Shown piece after piece: positions 51,037 to 64,000 of a DNA stretch of 64,000 nucleotides; within the stretch, counting starts at the first letter, position 1; every line of letters starts with the position of its first letter. Position numbers and translations under genes: made by a program. The stretch comes from Psoroptes ovis (taxonomy: Eukaryota; Arthropoda; Arachnida; Sarcoptiformes; Psoroptidae). The stretch spans positions 62,001-126,000 of the forward strand of contig PQWQ01000041.1 in NCBI GenBank assembly GCA_002943765.1, read 5' to 3'. The notes under the pieces are model-generated. The model did not search any database. It was not told the origin of the DNA and worked only from the letters and a program-made list of their open reading frames with translations.

Positions 51037-51518
51037 AACCAAATAAAATGAACATCTGAACAAGAGAAAAAAAATCGTATAATAAAATTCAAAATATTTC
51101 CCGAAATCTAAATTTGATTTTGAAAAAATTCAAAAAAAACGCCATTCATTTTGAAGATTTTCATCTGTGTCTATATGTGGTCATTATTTGATGCATCAAT
51201 AAACAATATAATCCTGTTTTTTATTATTATTATTATAATAAAATGACAATTTTCATTGCTTTATCTTCTTGTTCATATTTTTATGTTGGTCCAAAAATAT
51301 TCCAAAAATTTGTTTTTTGGCAATCATATTCAATGATAATGATAATAATAATAATAATTATATTAATTCAATAGATTTTTTTCACTTTATCTAAATATGA
51401 ATTTTATATTTTTTCCTAAAAAAAAATACATAAAGGTTGATATTATCATTATTATTACTGCTATAATCATTTTTCATTGATAATCTAAAATATTCATGAA
51501 TAATATTGATATATCAAA

Positions 51519-53804
51519 ATGTCTTATCGTAAACGGCGACAAAGCATTTATTTACAAGGACGTAATTCAATTTCAAGGACCAATTCATATGATGGTACAT
51601 CAGCATCATCGACATCTGCGATTTCAACATCATTATTACCAATTTCATCAACAATATCTGGTGGTACATTATTTCGTATTAATAGCCATAAAGCATCCAT
51701 ATTTGTCGACAATTTTGCTGGTCTTCCATGTCCTGATATTAAAACTATGAAATGCTATAAAGGTTATGAATGGGTAACATTCAAACCAGGTAATCAATAT
51801 TTTACATCGCCATTTCATTCTTTGTCAATTTATTTTCGTTTTAATTAATAACACATTTCACATATGGCAGAAATATTGCCTCCTCCAAATTTAACACCTG
51901 AACCATTATTATCGGACGATGAAATTGATGGACTATCAAATGATAAGAAAACTTTTAAAAGTAATGCTGATGATGATGATGATGATGAGCCAGAAATTAT
52001 TGATTATCGAATCGATCGTTTAAGTAAAGATTGGATTGAAAAGTTGGTGATTTTGATAGCTTGCATGATTTAATTTGATTATTTTTCTTCCAATTCACTA
52101 TTTTAGTGTAGACAGCGATGAAATCGATAAACAAGAAATTCGTGATTGTTTACAGCAGCATGTGAAACAAAAATTTTGTTATGGCAGTAAAGCTGCTAAA
52201 GAAATGTCGATAATTGATGTACATCATTCATTAATTGTTCGATATTCCCTTGAATCTGTTTGTGAACGGAGACAATTATGTTGGACATTCGAACCATTTG
52301 TTGATCATGATATTGATGATGATAATAATGAAAATAATCAAGTGCCTTTTCCGCATTCACATCAACCATTAGATGATCCATGGAAAATTCCTGTCAATCA
52401 AGTTCGTGATTTGGAAGAAATGATTGAACAGATGACACCTTCAATACAAACAACAGCTTCTCAACAGCTATCAACACCATTGCCGCCAATCAAAGAAACT
52501 GATGATGATGAAGTAACCGATGAAGTCGATTTTGTAAATACTAAAGAAAAATCATCACCACCAACACCGCCAGTGTCTCGATCAGTCAAATTTATGACTG
52601 ATGATAAGCACCCGTTGAGTCCAGATATTGTCAAAATGAGTGAAGAAGAACAAACAATAAGAAGGAATTTTCAGGAGAAAATATTTCAAGATCAATTCAT
52701 GGAAGTCACTGTACCGGGAACACTATCAATACATTCATGTCATATTTGTGCTGGTGTTGGACGAAAACGTTGTTTAGCATGTGTAGGTTCTGGATCGGTG
52801 AGTTTATAATTTATTTTGTTCTCGTCGATTTAATTCAAATAAAAATAAATCAAATCATAGACCAAATGTGATATTTGTGAAGGAGTCGGTTTTTATGGTA
52901 TCGATCATAATAAACCAGCATTTACAAGAACATTTTCGGCAAACAGTGATAATGGTAACGATTATTGTTGGCGTTGTCGAGGACGTGGCCGATTAAGATG
53001 TGATGGATGTTCTGGTGTTGGCATGACTGCTTGTATTGGTTGTGCTGGATCCGGACAAATCAAATGTTTTATCAAAATGATTGTCACGTTGTAAGTTGTT
53101 AAGTTTTTTTTCTTTTTTTTTAATATAATTTTATTTTTCTGTTTCAACAAATAGAACAAATCATCATAATTCAGTAATCATAAGGGATAAATATTCTAGT
53201 GAAATTCCATTCGATCAAATTCGATTAACAGACGGGGATTTAGTATTAGATGAAGATGGTTTAGATGTAAGTAAATTGAGAAACACATCAATGATATTCA
53301 ATAATCACTGATCATAATGAGATTTTTCTCTAATTTTAATTGAAATTCCGTGAAAAAAAACAGTTACATCCTACATCATCATTATTTAATAATGATCTCA
53401 TTACTGGACAAAGTGAACGTTTAATTCGATTACATCGTCGTAAATACCTTAAAAATTGTCGATTAATTTGGCAGGTTTGTATTCGTATCGATTGAATTTT
53501 TCACACTGATATTAATGAAAAGGAAAAAATAATTTTTCAATTATTTTAATTTTTTTTCTATTGAAAAAATTCCAAAATCCAATAGAGACATCGTATAAAA
53601 ATAATTCCAGTATGTCGTGTACATAGTTCATGGCGCGGAAATCGTTTTCATTTTTATGTGTATGGCCGTAAAACACAACGTAAATGTTTTGCCATTGATT
53701 ATCCACAACGATGTCTTTGCATACCATGCTGTTGTCTTCGATATTTTTGTTGTTGTTTTGGTTGTTCAACAGTTTGTTCATCGACATCATGTCGAATAGT
53801 ATGA
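51519..53804 (+). CDS. SSUH2: SSUH2-like (ssu-2 homologue) protein
   Basis: Family of unclear biochemical function with DnaJ-type cysteine-rich repeats, thought to bind zinc. Seven exons, 51519-51789, 51871-52042, 52107-52797, 52861-53090, 53155-53266, 53364-53474 and 53586-53804, splice in frame to 601 residues. Residues 1-90 are Ser/Thr-rich with a conserved-looking MKCYKGYEWVTFKPG segment. An acidic and Pro-rich middle follows. Then come CxxC units: CHICAGVG, CLACVGSG (about 359-378), CDICEGVG, CWRCRGRG, CDGCSGVG, CIGCAGSG. The C-terminal part reads IPVCRVHSSWRGNRFHFYVYG, matching the usual family ending IPV...YVYG...DYP. It finishes with an exceptionally Cys-rich tail (CLCIPCCCLRYFCCCFGC), which could be palmitoylated. 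Introns are 63-111 nt. It is convergent with the Expansion-like gene, 0.9 kb apart. Confidence 0.88.
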
Positions 53805-54725
53805 TGTTTTTATCATCATCGAAATGTATTGAATTATTGAATAATAATGCAATTTTTAACAGAGAAATAAAACCAAATTTTCACGCGAAAAATTAATATT
53901 TAGTTTTCTCTTTCAAATTCAATTTACAATTTTGAAAAATTCAAATTTTTATTTCAAAAATCAGCCAATAGACGGCCATGCTTTATTCGAGAAAAAAAAT
54001 TTTTAAAATTGAATTACAAAATCTTGAGAAGAAAAAAAAACTTGAAATCATTTTACAGAATCAATAAAGAAATTGGTTTGTTATTTGAAACTCAATTTGA
54101 AAAAAAATATCGATAATAATATTCAAATCATTAATAATAAAAAATAAATCCTAAAAGTTACAGTAAAATTTAAAAAAAAAAGATGAAAAGAAACTCAATC
54201 TTAACAATTGTTAAGAAGATAGAAAACAAAAAACAAACAAAATATTATTTTCAATAAAATAAGATTAAATGAAGAATGCACTATTGATCATCACTGATGA
54301 TCATCATCATAAACACAAATACTTGGAATATTTGATAGAAGAATTTGGATTTATGTTGAAATGGAAAAAATAATAACTAAGAATAGAAAATAGAATTGAA
54401 AAAAATCAATTTTATAAAATTCAATAACAAAAAACAAAATTTTGAAAAAAAACAAAATTGAAAATTGGCAGAGGCAGTGTTTGAATTTGAATTTATTCAA
54501 TTGCTATAAATTCAACACAATATAATTTTGTACAAATTGTTGTAATCAATTGTGATCATCACTGTATTGTTATTGTTATTAATATTATTTTCAAATAAAA
54601 CTGTTTTAAATGACAGTCTTATATTTAAGTTGTTTCTTTTGTGTTTTTGCTTATGAGGTGTCATGACACACAGAGAAACAATCACTTTCGATTGGAAATT
54701 TCGAAATTTTTTTTTCTTTTGCCAA
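53805..54725. other. Convergent 3' intergenic region
   Basis: AT-rich spacer between the SSUH2-like stop and the Expansion-like stop, with AATAAA signals on both strands (for example 54062 and 54253 on the plus strand). No gene seen. Confidence 0.6.
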
Positions 54726-57700
54726 TCATTTACAATCATCCCATGCATAATAGTAATCTTCGTTGCGTGATGATCGATAAAGAAATGGTGCTACAACTGA
54801 TGATTTATTTGATGTATTTTGTTGTTGTTGATTATGATGAGAATGATGATGATGATGATGATTATTGCTATTGCTATTAGTATTATGATGTCCATTTTTT
54901 CCATTATGATGGTATGAATATTGTGATGTGTATGGATAATGTGAACTACCATTGGAATCATAACGTGTTGATGCCATACCAATTCTTGTTGAGCCATAAG
55001 TTGAATCACCACCGTATGACGATGCAAATGATTCATCACCGTTTGTTACATTTCCATTTTCACTTGATACTGTATATGGATCGGATTCTCCTATGAAATA
55101 TAAAAGGATTGAAAAATATAACAATGAAGTCATTATAAATCCATATCTGAGTGATTGATCAAGAAAAAAAGCTAACGATTTCATGAGTAAATCGTTTAAG
55201 TTTTGAAAAATTAATGATGTACATTTCAATGCACTTTATTATGAAGAAATAATTTCATAATCATCAAAGAAATTATTATCATCATTAATTAATTCAAAAA
55301 TGAAGAAATTATCATTAATGCTCATCGAACAATAAAACTAGATATCAGTTAAGTGACTAACTATTGAAAAAAAAAATGAATAATAATAAAATGAATCATT
55401 TAAATTTCATATTCATTGTTAAGTTTTCATTCAAAATTATGGCAATATTTTCGAAATCAATTTATTTGAATAGTTTATTATTGATTGATAATCAAAGCAA
55501 TTGTTTCAATTCATATTTTGTTGATTGCCTATCCACCTTAATTTATTTGATACATTCAGGGTATTTGTATATTGTTTGATTGATCGGAAAATATTCATTG
55601 TATTATTATAATTTTAAAAAAAGACAAAAACTCATTATTATTCGAAAAACTATTGAAACAATGCCAACTATTGACATGAAATTTGCCTAAATAATACGAA
55701 TCAATTGATATCAATTAATCGAAGCAAAATCAAAACATACAATCAATCGATCAATCAATCATTGTCTTTTATCTATAGATTGATCGGAATGAATATATTT
55801 GATATTATATAATATGATAATCATCATGTCATATAGAAATTGTGATAATTATAAGTTTTTTGTCAATTTTGTCATTAGAAATCAATTTCTTTTGAGCAAT
55901 ATTCATTCTTTTGAATGAATGATTATCCAATCTGTACTCGAATAGATCATATTTATTTGTCAAGATTAAAAAAGATATATGTTGTTTTTTTTCCATGTAA
56001 ATAAATCATAAACATTATATCATACCTAATGAACCATAATAAGATTGATACGATGCTGTACGCGAATGTATTATATTAGGTGATTTTAGATATGAATTCA
56101 AAAATCCATTTGTTGGTACTTTTCGTGCATGAAAATCCGATTGATTATAAGCTGATTTAAATGGTAAAACCATGTTCGATGCTGACATCAATGATGTACT
56201 GTTGTTGTTGTTTTGTGTTGAAGAGGATTTCTTAGCAAAATTTGGAACTCGAGCACTGAATCCACTGTAGTAAGGATCATCTGACGGAAGAACGAAATTT
56301 AGTAAAATTGAGTAAAATAAATTGAATCAGGATTTAACAAACCGAATGTACGCGGATTATTATTTAAAGGCAATATTGAATATTGATTTTCTTCATCAAC
56401 ATCTTTCGATGATGCCTGATTTTTTGATGAATTTTTCTTGGATGAAAGCAATAATCTGGATTTATTTTTTTTCTCGAAATCTCTTGGTGGAAGTTTTGGA
56501 GGTTTAGGATCATCGTTGGAAGATAATAATAATGATGATTTATTCTTCAAATTACTACCATTTGAGGATAATGGCAATGGTGGTGGCGGTGACATTATTT
56601 GTCCAGTACTGACATAATGTCCTGACGATCTTGATCCACCTGATGATGAACTATTGTTACCAGGTATTGTGTAAGGATCTTCTTCTTGGATGGCAGACTT
56701 TTGTCTATCGAATAATGTTACAAGATTTGGTACTGATTGACGTTTTGATAATGCTAAATTTATCAGATTTTAGTTATTATTTCAATTAAAGATTAAACTA
56801 GATAAAATGCAATAAATTACCTGGTGGCAATTTAGATTTCAGCATATCCATTGCAACAATATTTATGACCATAATCCACACTGGTAAGTCAAGTAAATCT
56901 GGTGCATCTTTAACAAAACTAATGATACAAATGCACTGATTTTCTAATTTTCGACGATCAGGATAAGCTCTCCGTAATTCACGATTCATATTCTGTTGAA
57001 ATCTTTTCATATCGAATAAACGTACAGCTTTATTGATTTCTAACAGACCATTATTACGAATGATTTCCATTGAAACCGATGTTTCAATATTTGATTGTGA
57101 ATCATTGGCATTATTATTGCCATTATTATTGCTATTATTGTTCATATTACCAGTTTGCCATCCTTTTACATAAACATTTGATTTAGATAAACGTTTGATT
57201 TGAATATTACCCTCATCATCCATACGAATTTTGACGCCCTATTTGTTAATATTGGAAAATATAATGAATGCATTTAGTAAACCAAACAAAAAAATTAACC
57301 CATTATCAATAAATAATCATAAATGTTACATTGATTATTTTTGGCGTGTATGATGTTGATGATGGAGATGATGACGATGATGGCCATCACCATGATCATC
57401 AAACATCTAAAGTAACTGCAAAAAACAGACAAACATAAATATTGAAAACAATCAAATCGTATTCGATTATTGTTCAATGTTTCATGTTTTTTCCCCATTT
57501 TTCTTCTTTCTCATTATTACTCTGCCAATGACCAATGTTTTGAATTATAATAATCATAATAATAATCAAAATAGTCTTATTAATAATCAATACAGAAAAA
57601 TACTATGACCTGAAAACTTTTTTTTTGTAAATTAATGGTCATAGATTTTCTTCTTTTTTATATTTTAAGGCTCCTGTTGATCATCTGTTATGTATGCTTT

Positions 57701-58306
57701 AAGGGATGTTTTTTCGCTTTTTACATAAATCGAAAAAACGAAACATTTTGGAAACTTGTTGAACAACTTATTCTTATTTTTGTTTTCAGTTGTAAATCCG
57801 AATGCGATTGAAAAAAATATATAAATAAATGTATTTTTTCAACTAATCAATCAATCAAATCAATCAATGATTGCTAATTGTATGTGCATGCTAAAAGCGA
57901 ATACGAATGCGTTTATTACGAAATCATTATCATTATTACTATTGTTTATTGTTATAATTTTCGATAATGATAATGACCATATTTAAAATGTATTTATTTT
58001 AGGCGTTATTTCATTGCAAATACATCTCATTATTTTTTGAGAAAAATAAATGAATGAGATAATTTCAATACTTACATCACCTATATGATGTTTGACGATA
58101 TCAGTTTTTTGATCACGCATAGGATTATCGAAACCATTCAAACCAATACGATAACCATCGAAACCATCATCAGAACCATTGATTGTAAGTATTGGTGCAC
58201 GTGCATATGCTTTGGCAACACGTCGATTACGTTCCATACATATTAATTTTGCCCATATTTCATCATCAATTTGTTCCCATTTATTCAATATTTCTAATAT
58301 ATGATC
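54726..58306 (-). CDS. exp: Expansion/Rebuf orthologue, 5'-incomplete
   Basis: Smad-like MH2-domain protein without an MH1 DNA-binding domain. In Drosophila, Expansion and Rebuf act at the apical membrane to support chitin deposition by the chitin synthase Kkv. Five exons in transcript order are 58306-58076, 57238-56821, 56753-56343, 56280-56026 and 55090-54726, all GT-AG and in frame, coding 559 residues to the stop. The first two carry the conserved domain: WEQIDDEIWAKLI, RNRRVAKAYARAPILTINGS, DGFDGYRIGLNGFDNPMRDQ, MDDEGNIQIKRLSKSNVYVK, LFDMKRFQQNMNRELRRAYP and AMDMLKSKLPP. An Asn-rich loop interrupts it after VKGWQTG. The C-terminal half is disordered, with SH3-ligand-type PPPPLP and PKLPPRDF, a His/Gln run, and a DPY motif repeated in three exons. 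The 58306 exon opens in phase 0 after TTTTAG, so at least one further 5' exon is missing. Assignment to exp rather than reb is not resolved. Confidence 0.8.
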
Positions 58307-61300
58307 CTAAAACAATAGAAAATTTCGAATAAATGAAGTAATTATTATGTATTAACGGAGAAAATAAATAAATCACAGACAGTAACATTTCATTTCAGTT
58401 ATAAAAGGATATATGACTTATACTAAATTGATTATTAATCATATGAAATATAAATAAAAATTTTTATAATTTTTATAAGTTTTAAGTTTATTATTTTGTT
58501 CACGAGATTATAAGTTCATTTTGATAAATTTGTTTTTGTTAATAATTTTGGTCATAATGATTTGACTATATTTTTAGTCATAATGATTTGATTTTAATAT
58601 GACGACTTTTGAAATGTTTGATTAGAGTTTTTATATGATTTGTGTTTTTGAAAATGTTTTAATAATTTTGTTTTGACTAATCAGTCGATTTAGCTATCGG
58701 ATGTTTATGCATTTATGGAATTTATGATTTGAAATGGTCGGTATCTTTGTTGTTAAATGTAAACAAATTGTTCGGGAATGTTTTTAATTAAACAATTTCA
58801 TCATGCAAAGGATGTTTATGTGATCTAGAAATATTTTTACATTACAATCATATTAAAGTCAAATAAGAACAATTATAATTGAAATACGGTAGTCAACAAA
58901 AAAGGATTATGTAAATTAACAAACAAAGTAAACTAAAAACAAAAAGACACATTGGAAATGTTCCATAAACTTTGAAACAAGAACAACTCAAAAAAAAATC
59001 AGCAAAATAAATAAACTAATGACAATAATGATGATGATGTGGATAATATAGTCACTATCATCATCATTATGATCAGCTAACGATAATGAATCCAAAACAT
59101 ATATTTTGTAAACATAGAAAAAAAAACAAGAACAAAATCATTTACATTTCAATTCAATTAATAAATTTAGTCAACTAAATAATAGAACAAATAATGATCG
59201 ACAAAGACGAATAATCATTGGGGTATAATAATACCATGATGATAATGATGATGATGACGATAATCACTAGTGATTATTATTTGCAAATCCATAATGAAAT
59301 TATGCAAATTTTTTTTTTCGTTATTTTCTCGTTGTATCAAGTGGACAAAAGACAGATTTTTTTTTCTTAAAGAGACATTTCTTTCTGTCGTCAACAATTA
59401 ACGACAAATGATTTTTTCCATGTTTACATTTTCATTTCTGATGATATCATATATCATCAAAAAGGAAAAAGTTTGAGACAATATGCATTAATCTTTGACT
59501 AAAATAGAATCATTTGTATGATCTATGAAAAACAATCTATGATTTGGATTTGAATCAATGAATTAAATACACATTTATCACAATGAATTATGATGACAAT
59601 GACATAAATTATACTTTTTGATGAATTTCGCAAAATTTCAGTGAATAAAGATCCTTCCTTCATTAGTTTTTGTTTTGTTTGGTTTGTTCTCATTAAAAAA
59701 ATAAACAAAAGAAATTTATATTTCAAAGAAAAAGGAAACGATCTGAATTCAATTAAAACAAAAAACAAAAATTTAAATCAATGGTCAGTACATTACATTC
59801 AATTGTTTTATAAGTTGTTTGGAAAAATTCTTTAAAATTTGAATTAAATTGGTCAATTGTTTGTACATTTTGTGCATGTTCATTCATTTAAATTACGCAA
59901 GTTTTCATTATTATTACATTACAATCATTTAAATTTTGAATTTAAAATGGAAATGAAGAAGAGAAAAAAGGAAATATCTGTTAAACACAGATTCAGAGCA
60001 AACATTTGCTGAATAAATGAATAATAACAATAATAATATTACAATTAAACGAATGATTTAAATTTAAATGAAATTTCGTTTTTCTTTGATTTCATTTCAT
60101 TGCCAAAATGACAATTTTACAATTTTTCAAATTTAAAAATTTATTTATGTGTAATATACAAATGGACAGGAGCTAATTTTGAGTAGCTCTATTGATTCAT
60201 AATAAATGGATCAACAACAAAAAAGACGATGATGATATATTAAGTGAAGAAATTATTAAGATTTTACAATTTCAAAAAAAGACAAAACAAAAAAACGAAT
60301 CATTGAATCATACAAAAAGAAATTCATTTTGAATGAATGATGAATATATTTTGAATGTATTAAATTGACAGAGCAACAAAACATTTGTGTACCAAACAAA
60401 TGCAACGAATGCAATGAAGCACACACACTTTTATTTATTATTAAGATTATGATAATAATCATAGGAATAATAATAGTGGACATTATTGGACAATCAAGCG
60501 TATATTATATAAATAATTGTTATTTTTACAATTATAATAATACTAATGATCATCATCATTATCATCAATAACGAACATGAAAATTTCAAATGGCAATGAA
60601 TATTATTTTTTCTTGAATTTCACTGGAATTCATAATGAAATCAAGAAATGAATTGTACACAATTGAAACAACATGCTAAAATATTCAAAAAAATATGGAA
60701 ATTTTTGATTCTAAAAACAAACATTTTCATAATAGTTCAATGTATTTGTATTTTCTTCTTCTACAGAAAATAATTTATACAAAAAAAACTGAATTAATAA
60801 AAAGAATATCATCACTATTTGATGATCATTTCTTATTATACTGTATCGATTGTATTATGTAATTCAATGAATTTTTTCGAAAGTAAACAAAACAAAACAA
60901 ATGAAGAATGAATGAATGAATGAACGCATAAATGAATAAAAGAAAAATTAAATAATAACGGAAAAAGTGCTAATAAAAAACCCCATTAAAATATCAAGAA
61001 ACAAAAGAAGAATGTAAAAATATTTTTAATGCTTTTCAAAGAAAACAAAACTAAAATTGACCATCATTATGGTTATTATTATGCAATGATAATTATTTTT
61101 GTATAATCATAATCATAATAATAAGAATAATAATAACCGAATAATGATAATAGTAATAATAATAATGATTTTGACCATCAAAATATTGAGAGAAAACAAA
61201 AAAAAAAATATTTAGCATCATCATTAAACAATAATCATTCATTGCCGGGTTTCTGAAAATTTTTAAAAAATTTTTTTCGCTCAAAAAATTCATTTCATTC

Positions 61301-64000
61301 AATGCATTATCGTTGATGATGATGAATAAGAGTTGAATAAGTTTATTGAATTTATTTTTGTATAATTTATTATGCAAAAAAAATAATGGTATTTGACCTA
61401 GCGCATCGCATAGCATGACTTTGGATTTTGAAGACAAACGAAAAAATAAAACTAAGAGATTTTCATTTCTTCATATAAACAAAAATTTAATTATCAACAA
61501 TAATCAAACTAAAAAATTCAGGTTATGTTTTGTTATATTAGGAAAAACAAAACAAAAAGCAATGGATATCATTGCACATTGAATGACATGGAAAATGGAA
61601 TTAAAAATAAATAAACTCTGACACCGAAAAAAACGATTCACAAATTTTATTCAATTTATTCATTTTCGATTCGGAAAAAAGAGCTGAATCAAACATACAT
61701 GAAAATCAAAGTCAAAGTCGATGGAAATTTCGCATTCATTTCATTTTTTTTTTCGGTAAATTTTTCTACATTTCTTTATTCCTCCGATGTTATACTCAAA
61801 TAATAATAATGGTTTCAACAAAAATTATTATAATAATACTGATAAAGATAATGATTACCATTGACTTTGAAGGAGAATTAGAGGGAAAAAATGAATGAAT
61901 GAATGAATGAATCTTGAATATTTAAAAACGATGATGATGATAATATTAATAATTGGAAAGAAACAAATCCATTTTTACCATTTTTATCTTTGAATAAATA
62001 AATAATCAAACAAACAAATATGAACCAAATGTCTGATTATGATGATTATGATTGTGTGTAATGATAATAATAATAATATTTATGAATATAGAAACATTCA
62101 AAATATAGAAACCGGTTCATGTGAATGAAGAAACAATAATAATAATCTTGGTAATCATACCAAAGTATGGAGTATTATAAATTGATTATATGGTGTGTGT
62201 GCATATGTAGATTCAAAATTGAAATTGGAATAATAATAATATCAATCAAAACATAGAAACAAACACTTAAGACTATCGATGACATTGATTTTTGTTTTGT
62301 TCATCTTGATTTTGAACATGAAAAATGAGATTTTCTGAAGAAGAAAGCAAAATAATCAATAAAAATATAAATAAATCGATTGATTGATTTGATTGAATTG
62401 ATTTGATTATGATAATAATGATAATGATCATCATCATCATTATTATTACATTGATTGTCATGGAACGATGGTAATGTACAAATCAATCAATATTGATCTG
62501 AACCGAAACAAATGATGGATGAATGAATGAATGAGAGCTTGAGGTTTTTTTTGAGAAGAACAGAAATGATAAATTCTAATAAATAATCATCTAAAATAAT
62601 CATCATGAATGCTTAAAATAGGTGAACAATGAATGGAAAAAATGATAGTACAAAGAGAAATGAAGAGATAGAAATAATTAATTATTTTCAAAAAATAACA
62701 TCACCCTTATCTGCTAAGATTGATCGAAAACTTATGAATAGAATAGAATAGAAAAGATAAATGAAATGGAATGAAATGAAACAAAACAAACAATCAATTC
62801 AATGAAATCAAGATTGTATCGGATCAATTAATTTGACAATGAAAATCTTATTATTATTTGTGTTATTATTATCATTTTTAAAGATCATATGGTTCGTAAA
62901 ACAAATATTTATACTGAAGAATGAGAAGAATGAGGAATGACTGAAGGAGAAAATGGCCATCTTCTTGGTCAAAACAGAAAACAAAAAAGAAAAAGATATT
63001 TTTGTCTTAAGACAAAAAAAAAGTAAGGACAGGTATTGCACCATAATTTGTAATTATTATTATTATTGTTGATGATGATTATGATGAAAATATGAAAGAA
63101 TAATGTAATAATAATAATCATTATGATGATGATATCTCATCATGCGAACAATTTCATGTAGTATTATTTAATATTTCATTCGTTTATTTATTTTCATTTA
63201 TTTAACTGTTGTTATGCAGTTCTATTCTGCTGTTAATAACTCATGATGAAAGAAAAATAAATGAATAAAATAAATGTCAAATAAACAAAACAAAAAAAAA
63301 AATGCTTAGCCATGTTACGAAATATAATTATTTATTATTATTATCATTATTGTAAATGAATAATAATATTTGCTGGCTGAAACAATACAATAAATTACAG
63401 AAATAACATTTAAAAAATGACCATAAACAACTTTAAAGTGTTTGTTTGTTTGTTTATTGTATAAGAATTATTATTATTATTATCATTTACTATTATTAAA
63501 AATTCATATGAATTTAATGATAATAGTGTTTGTGTCGTTGTGTTTCGGTGGTGATGATGATTGTGGACATTCATATGTTGTGTTTAAATTCAGAAAAATA
63601 AAGAATTCTTGTCCATACATAACTTTGGGGGAAAAAGTGATTTATTCATTTTTCAGAAATTCCTAAATTCGTCAACATATTTAATTGAATGACAAATGAA
63701 TCGTAAAAAACAAATCGAATTTTGTTTTGTTCACTGAAACAGTGGAGAGAATCCAATGATTTCGTAGATTTCAATGATTTTATAGCCCTTTGACACCTGT
63801 TGCATGCATTTGTTTGTGTGAGAAAAACAGTCGTAAATTGATTTTGATTAATCGATTGATTGAAGAAAATTCAATTTATGTTATGCGAATCAAAATGAAT
63901 TTTGTCTATTATTTGATTTATATCCTCATGAACACAAAATTGATCAAAAATTTGTTCAAAGAAAAAACATTGCAGATGACAATGCTGTGATTGAGGTTAT
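58307..64000. other. AT-rich region upstream of the Expansion-like exons
   Basis: No recognisable exon on either strand. It is dominated by AAT/ATC triplet repeats, short A/T tracts and low-complexity open frames. It probably includes a long first intron and perhaps the promoter of the Expansion-like gene, whose 5' exon was not found here. Confidence 0.55.

Larger units (their letters stand above)
39555..51518. other. 12-kb AT-rich intergenic region
   Basis: Between the divergently transcribed GGT-like and SSUH2-like genes. It contains poly-A (40164-40188, 47511-47529), poly-T (48440-48459), ATT/ATC/CAA triplet runs, and inverted repeats such as 42762-42781 and the TTGATCGATC-rich stretch near 46300-46380. 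One coding-looking segment at 50938-51036 is described separately. I see no RNA gene and no protein family match in any other open frame. Confidence 0.6.

Noticed and set aside
1..64000. tRNA, rRNA or snRNA genes
   Set aside because: Looked for GGTTCRANNCC-type B boxes with cloverleaf arms and for rRNA-like GC-rich blocks on both strands and found none by eye. A tRNAscan/Infernal run would be decisive.

Overview
The window reads as animal nuclear DNA from an arthropod, most likely a mite and probably an astigmatid of the dust/scab-mite type. The evidence is strong AT richness, short GT-AG introns (47-111 nt inside most genes), many ATC/CAA/GAT triplet runs, and clear arthropod orthologues: nuclear receptor Hr4 and the chitin-morphogenesis factor Expansion/Rebuf. 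The species call is inference. All gene models were spliced by eye, and every internal junction restores the reading frame.

Layout: (1) 1-12339 shows no convincing gene. It is AT-rich upstream sequence with microsatellites, a small mariner-like remnant (about 8475-8554) and several AGGTCA nuclear-receptor half-sites. (2) 12340-24811, plus strand: Hr4 (NR6A type) in four coding exons, with a 5.1-kb and a 3.1-kb intron that hold more half-sites and some hairpins. (3) 27694-31875 and 32994-37118, plus strand: two tandem ABCG transporters. Each encodes a full-size NBD-TMD-NBD-TMD chain of about 1,315-1,335 residues, whereas animal ABCG proteins are normally half-transporters. Copy A carries a 2-nt frameshift. 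(4) 37263-39554, minus strand: an intronless, membrane-anchored gamma-glutamyltransferase-like protein whose catalytic Thr is missing. It is convergent with ABCG copy B. (5) 39555-51518: AT-rich, mostly featureless. (6) 51519-53804, plus strand: a seven-exon SSUH2-like protein with CxxC zinc-type repeats. (7) 54726-58306, minus strand: the last five exons of an Expansion/Rebuf orthologue with an MH2-like domain; its 5' exon(s) were not found. (8) 58307-64000: no gene recognised.

The genes do not form one pathway. The most unusual items are the full-size ABCG pair (internally duplicated, with introns at equivalent sites in both halves, and homogenised between copies), the GGT pseudoenzyme, and a concentration of AGGTCA half-sites around Hr4 with a near-consensus ecdysone-response element just upstream of its start codon.
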